Notes: generated by a model from the sequence alone, not told the origin. 64,000 nucleotides of DNA from Thermogemmatispora onikobensis (GCF_001748285.1 NZ_BDGT01000015.1:1-64000); one strand, 5' to 3'; shown: positions 50,358-60,167, counted from the first letter of the stretch. Made by a program: numbers and translations.

Positions 50358-51529
50358 GCAGAGCGGTCCTTATACGCTGGGTCAAGGCCCTGGTGCGCTT
50401 CGGTCTGCCAGTGGTAGTGCTGGTCTTCTTCGCTCTCCAGGTGAAGAATAACTGGAGCGCCCTGGCCTCCCATCGCTTCGAGTGGAATCCGGTCCTGCTG
50501 GGTCTGGCTTTCCTGGGTTTTGTGCTGCAGGAGCTATCTTTCGGGCTGATCTGGAAAAATGTTCTAGCCCGTCTCGGCTACCAGTTGTCCCTGGGTGCCA
50601 GTCTGCGCATCTATCTGGCCTCGGAGTTTGTGCGCTATATCCCTGGTAACGTCTGGCATGTGCTGACGCGCATCCTCTGGGTCGGAAAATATGGCGTGCC
50701 CCGTTCGCTGGCATTCACCAGCATGGTGGTCGAGCTGGTGACGAAGCTGGCGACCGCTGCCTTCGTCTTCGCGCTCAGCCTCTTGTTCTGGCGCGACGTT
50801 CATGCGCTCGGCTCGACCCAGGGCATCTTCTTTCTGGCCTTCAGCGCTGTCGCTGTGCTGGCGGTGCTGATCGGGCTGCATCCGCGCATCCTGGGGGGCC
50901 TGCTCAACCTGGCTCTGCGTCTTCTCCGTCGGGAGCCGGTGAGGCTGGCTCTGCGCTATCGCGATATTTTGCTGGTTTCCTTCTTCTGGTGCCTGAGCTG
51001 GTTGATCGCTGGCCTGGCTTTCTATGTACTGGTATTGGCTTTGTGGCCAGAGACCCCTCTGCTGGCCCTGCCGATCTGCATCGGCATTTACGCGCTCGGT
51101 TGGGATATCGGCTTTATCTCGTTTATCACGCCGAGTGGTTTGGGTTTCCGCGAGGGGGCCATCGCTCTCCTCTTTGCTTTCTCGCTGCCCGCTTTGCCTG
51201 CGGCCCTCGGCTACGTCATGGCCTTGCTCTCGCGCCTGGTCTCGACGCTAGCCGAACTGCTCTGCGTCAGCGCGGCCTATCTCGGTGGCCTGCGTCAGGT
51301 ACGCCAGATTCGTGCGGAGCAGGCGGCAGAGCAGAGAGAGCAGCAAGGTGCTGGAACGTCGTCAGAGGCGCACTTGACTGCCCTAAAGGATGAAGAAAGG
51401 GCATCCCTGCCAGCAGCAAGCTCGATCGCCCAAGAAGTGCAGGCAGAGCAAGCAAGCCAGATCCCAGAGACCACAGTCTCAGAGGAGACGGTTGCTTCCC
51501 ACGAAGGAGGGAGGGGGTATGAAAACTAG
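50354..51529 (+). CDS. LPG-synthase-TM / UPF0104-family integral membrane protein
   Basis: The 391-residue protein has seven or eight membrane helices. Typical segments are ELSFGLIWKNVLARLGYQLSLG, FVRYIPGNVWHVLTRI and the ending FITPSGLGFREGAIALLFAF (the conserved P.G.G..E). The family covers flippase-like transmembrane parts of lysylphosphatidylglycerol synthase and AglD-like proteins of glycolipid pathways. A polar C-terminal tail of about 70 residues is rich in Glu, Ala and Gln. It starts with the ATGA overlap to the glycosyltransferase, and its end overlaps the DUF2079 gene by 11 bases. A role in moving the polyprenyl-linked sugar across the membrane is inferred. Confidence 0.85.
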   Translation: MSRAVLIRWVKALVRFGLPVVVLVFFALQVKNNWSALASHRFEWNPVLLGLAFLGFVLQELSFGLIWKNVLARLGYQLSLGASLRIYLASEFVRYIPGNVWHVLTRILWVGKYGVPRSLAFTSMVVELVTKLATAAFVFALSLLFWRDVHALGSTQGIFFLAFSAVAVLAVLIGLHPRILGGLLNLALRLLRREPVRLALRYRDILLVSFFWCLSWLIAGLAFYVLVLALWPETPLLALPICIGIYALGWDIGFISFITPSGLGFREGAIALLFAFSLPALPAALGYVMALLSRLVSTLAELLCVSAAYLGGLRQVRQIRAEQAAEQREQQGAGTSSEAHLTALKDEERASLPAASSIAQEVQAEQASQIPETTVSEETVASHEGGRGYEN

Positions 51530-53750
51530 CTCTGCTCTGCGTAAGTGGCTGGCTGTCTGCTGGAATCGCCTCTATCTCTATCCACCACCTGAGCCGTTAC
51601 CCCGCCGACGCTCCTTCTGGGCGGCGATGGTAGTGGTGGCTGGGGCGGCTCTTCTCTTTTCGGCCTTCTTTATCTGGTATTTGACGACACGCCAGGATGC
51701 TTTCCAGACCAATGCCGAAGACCTGGGGATTATGGATCAGGCGGTCTGGTCAATTCTGCATAGCGCGGTCCCCCATCAGACGATCTGCAATATTGTTGGC
51801 GATACCAATTGCTATAGTAGTAACGGGATTAGTCGCTTCGCGATCCACTTTGAGCCAATCCTCTTCCCTGTGGCCTTGCTCTATTTGCTTTGGGCGACGC
51901 CGAAGACGCTGCTCGTGCTTCAGACACTGGTGGTGGCTACAGGCGCCTTCCCCGCTTTCTGGCTGGCTCGCCTGCGCTTGCGCAACGAGTGGATCGCTGT
52001 AGGTTTTGCCTTTCTTTATCTGTTACATCCTCTCCAGAACCTGGCCTTGCTCAACGACTTCCACGCCGTCACCTTTACCTCTGCTCTCTTGCTCTTTGTC
52101 CTCTATTTTATGTATACGCGGCAGACGGCGTGGACCGTCGTCTTTGCGGTCCTGGCCATGGCCTGTAAGGAGGAAATTCCTGTCCTGGTGGCCCTCTTCG
52201 GTCTGTGGTCGCTCCTCTTCCAGCGCTGCTGGCGCGCCGGTCTCGGTCTCGTGCTGCTGGCTCTTGTCTGGGTCGGTCTGGAGCTAGTAATTACGCGCCT
52301 CTCCGGGGGGCCGCTGTTGGCCTCGCGCTATGCTCATCTTGGCAACGGGCCGCTCGATATTGCGAAGAACATCTTGCTCCATCCGCTCGCGATTCTGAAA
52401 CAGTATGTCTTTGAGCAGCAGCATTTCTTCTATCTGCGTCAGGTCCTCAGCCCCACGGGCTATTTGCCGCTGCTGGCTCCCTGGGTCCTGTTGCTGGCGG
52501 TGCCGACCCTGGCCCTCAATTTGCTCAGCTCGAAGCCCGATATGTACAGTGGCCTCTACCACTACAATGCCGAGATCGTCCCTGTGCTGATTTTCGCAAG
52601 CATTGAGGCGGTAGTGGTTATTGGCTGGGCAGCGCAGTGGCTGCTGCGTTGGGGGCGTGCCCTCTGGCAGAGAGCAACGGCAGCCTGGGAGAGCTGGCGC
52701 TCGCGTCTGGCCACTCATGGCGCGACAGACCTGCTGGGGCGCTCGTCGGGTGCTCTGAGCTGGGGACAGCTCATCTTGCTGACACTGCTCATGTGCTACT
52801 TGCTCGTCTCAGTGGGGCGGGCCGCTGAAGCTCATGGCACCGTGCCTTTTTCGCCAGGTTTCAAATGGCCAGCGATCACTGCCCATAACCGGCTCGCGGA
52901 GCACTTTATCGAGATGATCCCGCCCACGGCCTCTGTTTCGGCCCAGTCGGCTCTCGTCCCCCATATCAGTCATCGGCAGCGTATCTATCTCTTCCCTTAT
53001 CAAGATCAAGAGGCCGATTATATCTTTCTTGATGTCACGAGCGATATGTATCCGCTCTTCCTGAGCAGCTATACTGCTGAGGTCAAGAAGGTTCTCTTCA
53101 GTGGGCAATACGGTATCGTAGCCGCTCAAGATGGCTATCTCCTGCTGAAACGTGGCCTCCCAGCTCCGGGCATCTCGCCCCTCTCACCAGTGCAGAACGG
53201 GCCAGAGGCTTTGCCCGCTCTGCCCTCCGCTTTCTGCTCCTTCCAGTGGGTTACAGCCCAACAGGTGGAGCATCCGATCACAGCAACTTTTAGGAAGAGT
53301 GACAGCGCTCAACCGTTAGTCGATGTGGTAGGCTACAGTACGCCGACACCAGCGACGATCGATGGCGGAACCTATCTGCAGTATACATTCTATCTGCGCG
53401 CCAGAAGCGCCTCGCTACCCGCGCTCAATCTCCTGGTCTTGCTCAGGGATAGCGCCGGTCAGGAGCATCTGTTAGCGCAGGACTTCCCAGGCTTCGCTTT
53501 TTGCCCAACAACGACCTGGCAGCCTGGCCAGATCTACATGTTGAGGACCCTGGCTTTCAGCCTGGGGTCTGCCCATGTCGCTCCCGGGCTAGCCCATATT
53601 TCTATGGCGCTTGTACCTGCGAGCCATTCGGGCAGTACAATGATGGATGTGCAGGCCAGATTGCCTGTGCAGCTGCAGGGTGCATCTGGAGCAGTAAGGG
53701 CGCTACCGGATGCACGGGAGTTGCAGTTGACGAGCGTGATTGTTCGCTAA
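51519..53750 (+). CDS. DUF2079 membrane protein (GT-C-like)
   Basis: The 743-residue protein has a cytosolic start and about ten membrane helices, then a large extracytoplasmic C-terminal region (from about 470). The DUF2079 signature is visible: AEDLGIMDQAVWSILHS, then FAIHFEPILFPVALLYLLW, LNDFHAVTFTSALLLFVLYF and CKEEIPVLVALFGLW. The fold resembles GT-C glycosyltransferases that use polyprenyl-linked sugars, which fits the neighbouring genes. ATG 51519 is selected for its GGAGGGAGGGGG site; the frame upstream of it overlaps the previous gene. The C-terminal part has no known domain. Confidence 0.88.
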   Translation: MKTSSALRKWLAVCWNRLYLYPPPEPLPRRRSFWAAMVVVAGAALLFSAFFIWYLTTRQDAFQTNAEDLGIMDQAVWSILHSAVPHQTICNIVGDTNCYSSNGISRFAIHFEPILFPVALLYLLWATPKTLLVLQTLVVATGAFPAFWLARLRLRNEWIAVGFAFLYLLHPLQNLALLNDFHAVTFTSALLLFVLYFMYTRQTAWTVVFAVLAMACKEEIPVLVALFGLWSLLFQRCWRAGLGLVLLALVWVGLELVITRLSGGPLLASRYAHLGNGPLDIAKNILLHPLAILKQYVFEQQHFFYLRQVLSPTGYLPLLAPWVLLLAVPTLALNLLSSKPDMYSGLYHYNAEIVPVLIFASIEAVVVIGWAAQWLLRWGRALWQRATAAWESWRSRLATHGATDLLGRSSGALSWGQLILLTLLMCYLLVSVGRAAEAHGTVPFSPGFKWPAITAHNRLAEHFIEMIPPTASVSAQSALVPHISHRQRIYLFPYQDQEADYIFLDVTSDMYPLFLSSYTAEVKKVLFSGQYGIVAAQDGYLLLKRGLPAPGISPLSPVQNGPEALPALPSAFCSFQWVTAQQVEHPITATFRKSDSAQPLVDVVGYSTPTPATIDGGTYLQYTFYLRARSASLPALNLLVLLRDSAGQEHLLAQDFPGFAFCPTTTWQPGQIYMLRTLAFSLGSAHVAPGLAHISMALVPASHSGSTMMDVQARLPVQLQGASGAVRALPDARELQLTSVIVR

Positions 53751-53792
53751 CTACAGAGGCGCCGCTGAGTGCGCGTAGAAAGGGTTTGTGGC

Positions 53793-55058
53793 ATGGGAGT
53801 TTTGCTTGGTCAACTCCCGCTAGCAGAGCTGGGACGCTTGAAAGCCGAGCTGGCGGAGACCTTGATCGCTAACTTCTGCTACCCGCGATTTTACGATTAT
53901 CGAACCGAGTCTTTGCGCATGCGCCCGGTCGATAGTGCGAAGCGTAAGGAGGTCTGGCTCTACTTGAGCGCGGTCGACTTCACTGCCTGGAACCGTGTGG
54001 ATGTGATGTCGCCGGAGCTGCAGACCTATATTGAGCGCCTCTTTATCCATTTCGTCCAGCGCAATCGGGCGTTTTTTGGTAATCAGGGGCGCAAGCGCAT
54101 GGCCGACGTGCGCATGTTGATCACGACCTCTGCTCAGACAGTGGCCGAAGGACTCCGCGCCCACCTGGCCAGCCCTCAGAAGAAACGGTCAACCTTTGGC
54201 AGCCCGCGGCCAGTCCCTTCTTGGGCCACAACCCGCGCTACTCCTCTTCCTGAGTTGAGTTGGGAGCAGATTAGTCAATCGACCCTCTTGTTGCAGCAGC
54301 AGCTGCAGGAGCTGCGCGGCGAGGTGGGCAGCTATGAGGGCCGCCAGATAGGCGCTGGCTTGCCCTCGACGCCCGGTCCGGGAAGACCAGCCATGTCTCT
54401 GCCGGCAGCTTCGACCGCCGCGGGAGCAGTCGCTCCTGGCCGGACGCCGGCGTCCGCTGAGGAGCGTCCATCTGCCGCGGCCTCCGCCGCTCCTGCCTCT
54501 GCATCGCCGACGCGGCGTGTCCCCCCGATTCCTACGCGCGCGCTGCCTGGCTCTTCTCCCGCTCCTACGGGAACCGGCCCCCAGGCGGCACCCGTGCGTC
54601 GCCCTTCCGGGAAGCTCCCTCAGCCTGCGTCGACTCCTCCGCCGGCAGAAGCCTCGTCAGCCCAGGCTGCCGCCTCATCAACTGCTCCGGTGCCGGTCCA
54701 GCCTCGCTCGCCCGTAGGTCCCCAGGCGGGCGGTCGCGCTCCCACCCCCACACCGGCAGAAGGAACACCACTGCCGGCCAATGAGGATATGACCATCTTT
54801 GAGGAGATGCGCCAGCAGCTGGTGCTCTGGTTGCGCCTGGAGGCGGTGCGTTTGGGCCTGGATATTTCTGGACAAAGTCCTTCTCAGTTGATCGAATTGC
54901 TGCGGCGCCAGGATGGCTTTGAGCAGACGCGCCTGCAGATTATTTCTAGCTTGCTGAATTTGATCGCTCAGGTCCTCAAGAATGGCAAGGCCAGCCCGAT
55001 GGATTATAAGCAGGGATTGATGTTCTTTCTCATGCATACTCGTCAGCTGCGCCCTTAA
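53793..55058 (+). CDS. Two-domain protein with Pro/Ala-rich linker, function unknown
   Basis: The protein has 421 residues and is not recognised as a known family. An N-terminal domain of about 140 residues (AELAETLIANFCYPRFYDYR...QNRAFFGNQGRKRMADVRML) is mixed alpha/beta. A region of about 190 residues that is mostly Pro, Ala, Ser and Thr follows. The C-terminal helical domain has about 90 residues (FEEMRQQLVLWLRLEAVRLG, QSPSQLIELLRRQ, RLQIISSLLNLIAQVLK). The layout suggests a scaffold or adaptor with a flexible tether. ATG 53793 has AAAGGG upstream. It closely follows the DUF2079 gene and may be co-transcribed. Confidence 0.75.
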   Translation: MGVLLGQLPLAELGRLKAELAETLIANFCYPRFYDYRTESLRMRPVDSAKRKEVWLYLSAVDFTAWNRVDVMSPELQTYIERLFIHFVQRNRAFFGNQGRKRMADVRMLITTSAQTVAEGLRAHLASPQKKRSTFGSPRPVPSWATTRATPLPELSWEQISQSTLLLQQQLQELRGEVGSYEGRQIGAGLPSTPGPGRPAMSLPAASTAAGAVAPGRTPASAEERPSAAASAAPASASPTRRVPPIPTRALPGSSPAPTGTGPQAAPVRRPSGKLPQPASTPPPAEASSAQAAASSTAPVPVQPRSPVGPQAGGRAPTPTPAEGTPLPANEDMTIFEEMRQQLVLWLRLEAVRLGLDISGQSPSQLIELLRRQDGFEQTRLQIISSLLNLIAQVLKNGKASPMDYKQGLMFFLMHTRQLRP

Positions 55059-55440
55059 TGCCTCTACTGCCCTTACATTGCCTCTGGAGATCTCTCCCCC
55101 CTCTCCAGGGGCAATGCATCCTTCTGCTTGAGACTCAATTGCTACTGGAGTATGCTCTTTTTCCTTGTTTTGGGGAAAAGTGTGCCTCCTTCTGAAAACA
55201 GGGCCTCCATAAAAATTTCGTTAAAAATCTTCCCTACAGGAATATTTATGTTTTTTACACCTTCCCGCTCCCATGAGGCTATGGTATAACACGTATAGTA
55301 ATACGGGGATTTTTATGGCCTGGAGATACATCTTTTTGAGAGCGTAAGCTCTCTGATCACTGGCAAGAGGGACGAACGCTTCCTGAAATGGAGGCGGGTG
55401 GCTCTTGTTAGGAGGGACCCTGGAGGGAGTGTTATGCCTC
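55059..55440. other. Intergenic region before the DUF4388-like gene
   Basis: It begins with the hairpin at 55077-55115. An AT-rich stretch at 55195-55310 contains TATAAC and TATAGT -10-like elements. A four-codon upstream frame (ATG CCT CAT GGC TAA, 55435-55449) overlaps the next start codon. No other gene is supported. Confidence 0.45.
55077..55115 (+). terminator. Hairpin terminator after the glycosylation cluster
   Basis: ATTGCCTCTGGAG pairs with CTCCAGGGGCAAT over 13 positions, one of them a wobble. A moderately U-containing tail follows. Confidence 0.55.
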
Positions 55441-56058
55441 ATGGCTAAAGGTCGTGACAAGACTGCTGATAGTCTTTTACCTGTGCTGGAATTCTTCCGG
55501 GCGAGGCAGCAGACGGGGCTGCTCAGCGTGGAGCGCCTGCGCAATGGGCAGCTTGAAGAAGGGGAGATCTATTTGCGCGCCGGTCGTCCCGTCTATGCCG
55601 CCGCCGGTCAACTTGCTGGTCAGGATGCGCTCAATCTCCTGTTGACCTGGAGCCCTATTCGCTTCGCCTTTTTTGCGGATGCTCCTTATCCTATGCGCTC
55701 CGATAGCTCCTCTCTACCTGCGGCCCGTCTGACTCCTTTGCTGCCTGGGGTGACGCGCAGCGAGAGTGATCCGCAGCTCCCTCTGACGCCGGAGAAGGTG
55801 AACGACGATGCTGCTGGCTATATTGGCATATCCACATATGGGAGCAGCTATAAGCCCGGCCTTGAATGGCTGGTACCGCGGCGTCTGAGCAATGACCTGA
55901 GCGTCTTGTCGTTGCTGAGTCGGCGGCAGCGCTCGGTGTATCTGCTGGTCGATGGGCGGCGCACCGTGGCTGATCTTGCCCGTTGTACCAAGAAGAGCGT
56001 GCAGGAGATTGAACGCATCCTGATCGAGCTGCAAGAGCAAGGCCTGGTGGCTATCTGA
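55441..56058 (+). CDS. DUF4388/PATAN-like protein
   Basis: The 205-residue protein starts with a DUF4388-like domain: LLPVLEFFRARQQTGLLSVER, then EEGEIYLRAGRPVYAAAGQLAGQDALN and LLLTWSPIRFAFFAD. Such domains occur in signalling proteins of gliding and polarised bacteria. A linker follows, and a C-terminal winged-helix-like part (VYLLVDGRRTVADLARCTKK, then VQEIERILIELQEQGLVAI) resembles the tail of regulators of this type. ATG 55441 is 13 bases after GGAGGGAG; an overlapping four-codon frame just upstream (MPHG) may couple translation. The function is unknown. Confidence 0.72.
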   Translation: MAKGRDKTADSLLPVLEFFRARQQTGLLSVERLRNGQLEEGEIYLRAGRPVYAAAGQLAGQDALNLLLTWSPIRFAFFADAPYPMRSDSSSLPAARLTPLLPGVTRSESDPQLPLTPEKVNDDAAGYIGISTYGSSYKPGLEWLVPRRLSNDLSVLSLLSRRQRSVYLLVDGRRTVADLARCTKKSVQEIERILIELQEQGLVAI

Positions 56059-56077
56059 GTGAGCGGAGAGCGAGCAA

Positions 56078-56122
56078 GCCAACCCGCCTGAGAGGGAGCC
56101 GCCCGCCAGTTCCCTGGTTGGC
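56078..56122. terminator. Bidirectional terminator between DUF4388-like gene and mfd
   Basis: GCCAACC (56078-56084) pairs with GGTTGGC (56116-56122), and the inner AGGGA/TCCCT extends the stem. It lies between two convergent genes. Confidence 0.5.
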
Positions 56123-56139
56123 GAGGCGGTCAGATCCAT

Positions 56140-59100
56140 TCAGGCTGCTGTAGTCATCATTGGCAGCAACTCGCTCAGCTGCTGCAGCCAATTGGACCCC
56201 AGCAAGCGGCGTGGAATGCGGATAACACCCTGCTGGACGCGGGCCTCGTTACGGAAGCGATGGTAGAGGGCCACGCGGTTCGGAATCACCGAACGTCTGA
56301 CGGTAACCACCAGCTCATTATTTTTGAGCGAGATAGCTTCAATGCCCTGATGGGCTGCCTCGATTTTGAGCCGGATGAGCGTGAGCAAGTTCTGCACTGG
56401 GGGCGGTGGCGCTCCAAAGCGGTCGGTCAACTCAGCAGCGATGGTCTCCACCTGCTCATGGGTGGTGAGATTGGCCAGGCGCTGGTAGAAGTTGACCTTC
56501 AGGGTGCGATCCCCGATATACTCATCCGGCAGGTAGGCGTCCAATGGCAGGTCAATGGTGACCCCGGGCATGCCTGTCTCTTCTTTCTTGCCCTGCAGCT
56601 CCTGCACTGCCTCGGCCAGCAGTTTGCAATAGAGATCGAAGCCCACCGAGTTCATGAAGCCCGACTGTTCCGCCCCGAGCAGATTGCCCGCGCCGCGCAG
56701 CTCCAGATCTTTCATGGCGATGCGGAAGCCGGCCCCCAGCTCTGTGGCCTCGAAGATGGCGCGTAGCCGCTTCTCCTGCAGTGGTGTCAGGCGGGCCTCC
56801 TTGTTGTAGAGGAAGTAGGCATAGGCCTGCTGAGCTGAGCGACCCACGCGACCCCGCAGCTGGTAGAGCTGTGCCAGCCCGAAATGGGCGGCATTGTTCA
56901 CAATGATGGTGTTCGCATTGGGAATATCCAGCCCATTTTCGATGATGGTAGTAGAGACCAGCACGTCGTACTCGCCGTTGGCGAAGCCCAGCATGATCCG
57001 CTCCAGCTGCTCCTCGTTCATCTGTCCGTGAGCCACGGCAATCCGTGCTTCTGGTACCAGCTGTTGGAGCTTCTGGGCCAGCATCTGGATGCCAGCGACA
57101 CGGTTATGGACGAAGAAGACCTGTCCTCCGCGGTCAAGTTCGCGCAAGATCACCTCGCGGATCAGTCCTTCGTCATATTCACGGATGGCTGTCCGGATCG
57201 GCAGGCGCTCCTGGGGCGGTGTCTCGATGACGCTCATGTCGCGCAGATTGACCAGGGCCATGTGCAGCGTGCGGGGGATCGGCGTGGCCGTCATCGTCAG
57301 GACGTCGACCTCGGTGCGCAGCTGTTTGAGCCGCTCCTTGTGCATGACCCCAAAGCGCTGCTCCTCGTCGATGATGAGCAGTCCGAGCTGGAAGAAGACG
57401 ACATCCTTCTGCAGCAAGCGATGGGTGCCGATGATGATGTCGATCTTCCCCAGGGCGAGGTCTTCCAGAATCTGCTTCTGCTCCTTCTCGGAGCGGAAGC
57501 GGCTGAGCAGCTCGACCCGGACGGGATAGGGTTTGAGGCGCTCCTTGAAGGTGTTGTAGTGCTGGAGGGCCAGGACTGTGGTGGGGACAAGGACCGCCAC
57601 CTGGCGCTGATCCAGCACGGCCTTGAAGGCGGCGCGCAGAGCAACCTCGGTCTTGCCGTAGCCCACATCGCCGCACACCAGGCGATCCATCGGCCTGGGG
57701 CGCTCCATATCGGCCTTAACCTCTTCAATGGCGCGCGCCTGGTCCGGTGTCTCCTCGTAGGGGAAGGCGTCCTCCAGCTCTTGCAGCCACGGCTGCTCGG
57801 TGTCGGGTGGGAAGGCGTGGCCCTCGGTAGTCTCGCGCAAGCTGTAGAGCCGCAGCAGCTCGCGTGCGACGTCCTGAACGCTCTCTTTGACCCGCGCTTT
57901 GGCCCGCGTCCATTCGGTGCTGCCCAGCTTGCTGAGGGCCGGCACGGCCTCCCCCATACCGATATAGCGTGTCACCCGATCAAGCTGGTCCGTTGGGATG
58001 TAGAGCTTGTCGTTGCCGGCGTAGCGGATGAGCAGATACTCGCGCTCGACGCCGGTCAGGTTCATTCTGACCAGGCCCTCGAAGCGCCCGATGCCGTGCT
58101 CCTGATGGACGACGTAGTCGCCGGGATTGAGCTCGGTCAGGAACGAGGCCGGCGTGACTGGCCGGCGCCGCTGGGCCGGGCGGTGCTTGGACCAGCCAAA
58201 GATCTCCGCGTCAGAGTAGACGCTGAGACCCAGGGTTCGCGATTGCCAGCCCTCTGCCAGGTGCCCCTGAATGAGGGTGAGGCTGCCCTCGGCGGGCAGT
58301 TCTTTGATGCTGCTGCCGGGACTGGCGTGAATCGGTATCTCTTCTTCAGTGCTGACCTCGTCAGCGAAGACCTCGGCCAGGCGACGCGCCTGGGCTGTCA
58401 CAATTACAACTCGCTCGCGCCTGGCCAGCGCTTTGCGACAGTCATGGACGAAGGCCCGGATGCGTCCACCGTAGGAGTTGGCACTGCTGCACGTTGGCAG
58501 CAGCGGCTCTTGTGCGGGTGCAGAGGCGCCATCGGGATCGTGCTCTCCAGTGGAGGCGAGGATGCCGGCGAAATAGAGCTGTCGCCGCTGCTGCAGCCGT
58601 GGGCTGAGCTCCTCCCAGGAGAAGTGCGCCGGTCGCAGGTGGGCCGGGTTCTCGCGCTCCGCTTCCAGACGCGCCTTGATCTCCTGGGCCTGGGCATCCA
58701 GGTCGCGAATGCGGTTCTGGATATGCTCAGGCTCGTCCAGGATCACAAGGGCGTCCTTGGGAAGGTAATCGAGCAGCGTCACCGGCTCGTGTAAGTAGGG
58801 CAGATAGAGAGCGATGTCCTCGAAAGAACGACCCTGGCGCAGCAGTTCGAGATCGCGGCGCCAGCGCTCCTCGGCGTCACGGTGGAGGATGCGCAGGTCG
58901 AGCTTCTCTAGCTCACGTGCCGCCTGGACTCCTCGCGTTGGGAGGGCCTCGCGCGCTGGCCCAATCAGACAGCTTGTGAGCGGATTGAGCGAGCGCTGGG
59001 TCTCCGGGTCGAAAGTTCGCAGCGACTCAACTTGATCGCCAAAGAACTCTACACGCACCGGGCGGCTCAACGTCGGGGGAAAAAGGTCAACAATCCCCCC

Positions 59101-59643
59101 GCGATGACTGAATTGACCTGGTTCCTCAACCTCGGCTACTGGTTCGTAGCCGAGATTGTAGAGGTGCTCCAGCAGCAGCGAGAGGTCCAGCTCCTCGCCC
59201 TGCTGCAGCTCATAGAGCGTGCGACTCAGCTCATGAGACGGCATCAGCGGTTGTGTCAAGGCCCTCGCCGCGCAGACAAGCAGCAGCTGTGGCTCATATC
59301 GCGCCAGGCGGATGAGGACCTGCATGCGCTTCTGAATCGTCTCGGCATCGCTCAGGAGCCGCTCATATGGCAGGGCGGTGCGCCCCGGAAAGTAGAGGAC
59401 CTGCCTGCCCTCCGGAGCGAACGCGGCCAGGCTCTCCGCCATCTGCCGCGCCCCTTCTTCTTCGTCAGTGACGATAAGCAACGGCTGCTCGTATGCCGCC
59501 GCCAGTGCCGCGATAACGAAAGGACGAGCCGGTTCTGTGATGGCGTCAAGAACCGGCAGCCCTTCGGCAGCGCGCAGCCGTCTAAGTAGTCGTTTGAAAT
59601 CGCTTCTTTGGGTCAGTAGTGATAATAAGCCTTGGAGTGTCAA
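56140..59643 (-). CDS. mfd: Transcription-repair coupling factor Mfd
   Basis: Mfd pushes stalled RNA polymerase off DNA and recruits UvrA. The protein has about 1167 residues, similar to other Mfd proteins. The UvrB-homology region at the N-terminus includes FPGRTALPYERLLSDAETIQKR and FSHRGGIVDLFPP. The RNA polymerase interacting domain begins near LNPGDYVVHQEHGIGRFEGL. The RecG-like helicase has DRLVCGDVGYGKTEVALRAA (Walker A), IIDEEQRFGVMHKE (Walker B, DEEQ), TATPIPRTLHMAL and VSTTIIENGLDIPNAN. The TRCF C-terminal domain ends the protein. The start is placed at TTG 59643 (GTGAGG upstream), because the open frame up to 60078 adds 145 residues unlike any Mfd. Confidence 0.92.
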   Translation of the reverse strand: MTLQGLLSLLTQRSDFKRLLRRLRAAEGLPVLDAITEPARPFVIAALAAAYEQPLLIVTDEEEGARQMAESLAAFAPEGRQVLYFPGRTALPYERLLSDAETIQKRMQVLIRLARYEPQLLLVCAARALTQPLMPSHELSRTLYELQQGEELDLSLLLEHLYNLGYEPVAEVEEPGQFSHRGGIVDLFPPTLSRPVRVEFFGDQVESLRTFDPETQRSLNPLTSCLIGPAREALPTRGVQAARELEKLDLRILHRDAEERWRRDLELLRQGRSFEDIALYLPYLHEPVTLLDYLPKDALVILDEPEHIQNRIRDLDAQAQEIKARLEAERENPAHLRPAHFSWEELSPRLQQRRQLYFAGILASTGEHDPDGASAPAQEPLLPTCSSANSYGGRIRAFVHDCRKALARRERVVIVTAQARRLAEVFADEVSTEEEIPIHASPGSSIKELPAEGSLTLIQGHLAEGWQSRTLGLSVYSDAEIFGWSKHRPAQRRRPVTPASFLTELNPGDYVVHQEHGIGRFEGLVRMNLTGVEREYLLIRYAGNDKLYIPTDQLDRVTRYIGMGEAVPALSKLGSTEWTRAKARVKESVQDVARELLRLYSLRETTEGHAFPPDTEQPWLQELEDAFPYEETPDQARAIEEVKADMERPRPMDRLVCGDVGYGKTEVALRAAFKAVLDQRQVAVLVPTTVLALQHYNTFKERLKPYPVRVELLSRFRSEKEQKQILEDLALGKIDIIIGTHRLLQKDVVFFQLGLLIIDEEQRFGVMHKERLKQLRTEVDVLTMTATPIPRTLHMALVNLRDMSVIETPPQERLPIRTAIREYDEGLIREVILRELDRGGQVFFVHNRVAGIQMLAQKLQQLVPEARIAVAHGQMNEEQLERIMLGFANGEYDVLVSTTIIENGLDIPNANTIIVNNAAHFGLAQLYQLRGRVGRSAQQAYAYFLYNKEARLTPLQEKRLRAIFEATELGAGFRIAMKDLELRGAGNLLGAEQSGFMNSVGFDLYCKLLAEAVQELQGKKEETGMPGVTIDLPLDAYLPDEYIGDRTLKVNFYQRLANLTTHEQVETIAAELTDRFGAPPPPVQNLLTLIRLKIEAAHQGIEAISLKNNELVVTVRRSVIPNRVALYHRFRNEARVQQGVIRIPRRLLGSNWLQQLSELLPMMTTAA

Positions 59644-60167
59644 TCTTGCCTCACAACACCAGCTAAGGTTTTCTTCTGCCAGGCCGTTGATGCTATTGTC
59701 GCGCTCTATCAGATTTATTTGTTCGTTCGTTCGCTCGCTCGCTCGCTGAATACTTAGCTCAGCAGGTGCGCTGCACAGAGGTGGCCCGCTCCTCCGGCCC
59801 TGACTGGTGAGGTGAGGGGAGCAGGCCCGTGTGGCGATCCTCAGTCTAGCACAGCGGTCTTGTCCTGTCGAGAGAGCCAGTCTTCCCACCGGGGACGGCT
59901 GATCTGGCAGAGGAAGATGGTGACTCCACTCTCCCCCAGGTTCCGGCCTGATCCGCCCGATCGCTGACAGTCGGACCTCTTCCCTCCCCGATAACCACGG
60001 TGGACCCAGCGGCCTCGGCCCGACGCTGGCTCTGCTCTGAGGGCTGATCTCAATCATGCCTTTCTTATAGTTTATCACAGGCGGCCTGGACTTGCCAGAG
60101 AAGGGAGCGCGTGCCCGGCTGGTTCTCTCTCGCTCGGCTGATCAGACAGGAGCAGAAGCGCTGCTCA
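59644..60167. other. Intergenic region between mfd and pth
   Basis: The mfd reading frame stays open here but encodes no Mfd-like sequence. It contains the tetranucleotide repeat at 59722-59745. No other feature is supported. Confidence 0.5.
59722..59745. repeat. Tetranucleotide repeat upstream of mfd
   Basis: Three TTCG units are followed by three CTCG units without a break. It lies about 80 bases upstream of the proposed mfd start. Changes in unit number would alter the leader and, if a longer start were used, the frame. Confidence 0.75.
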
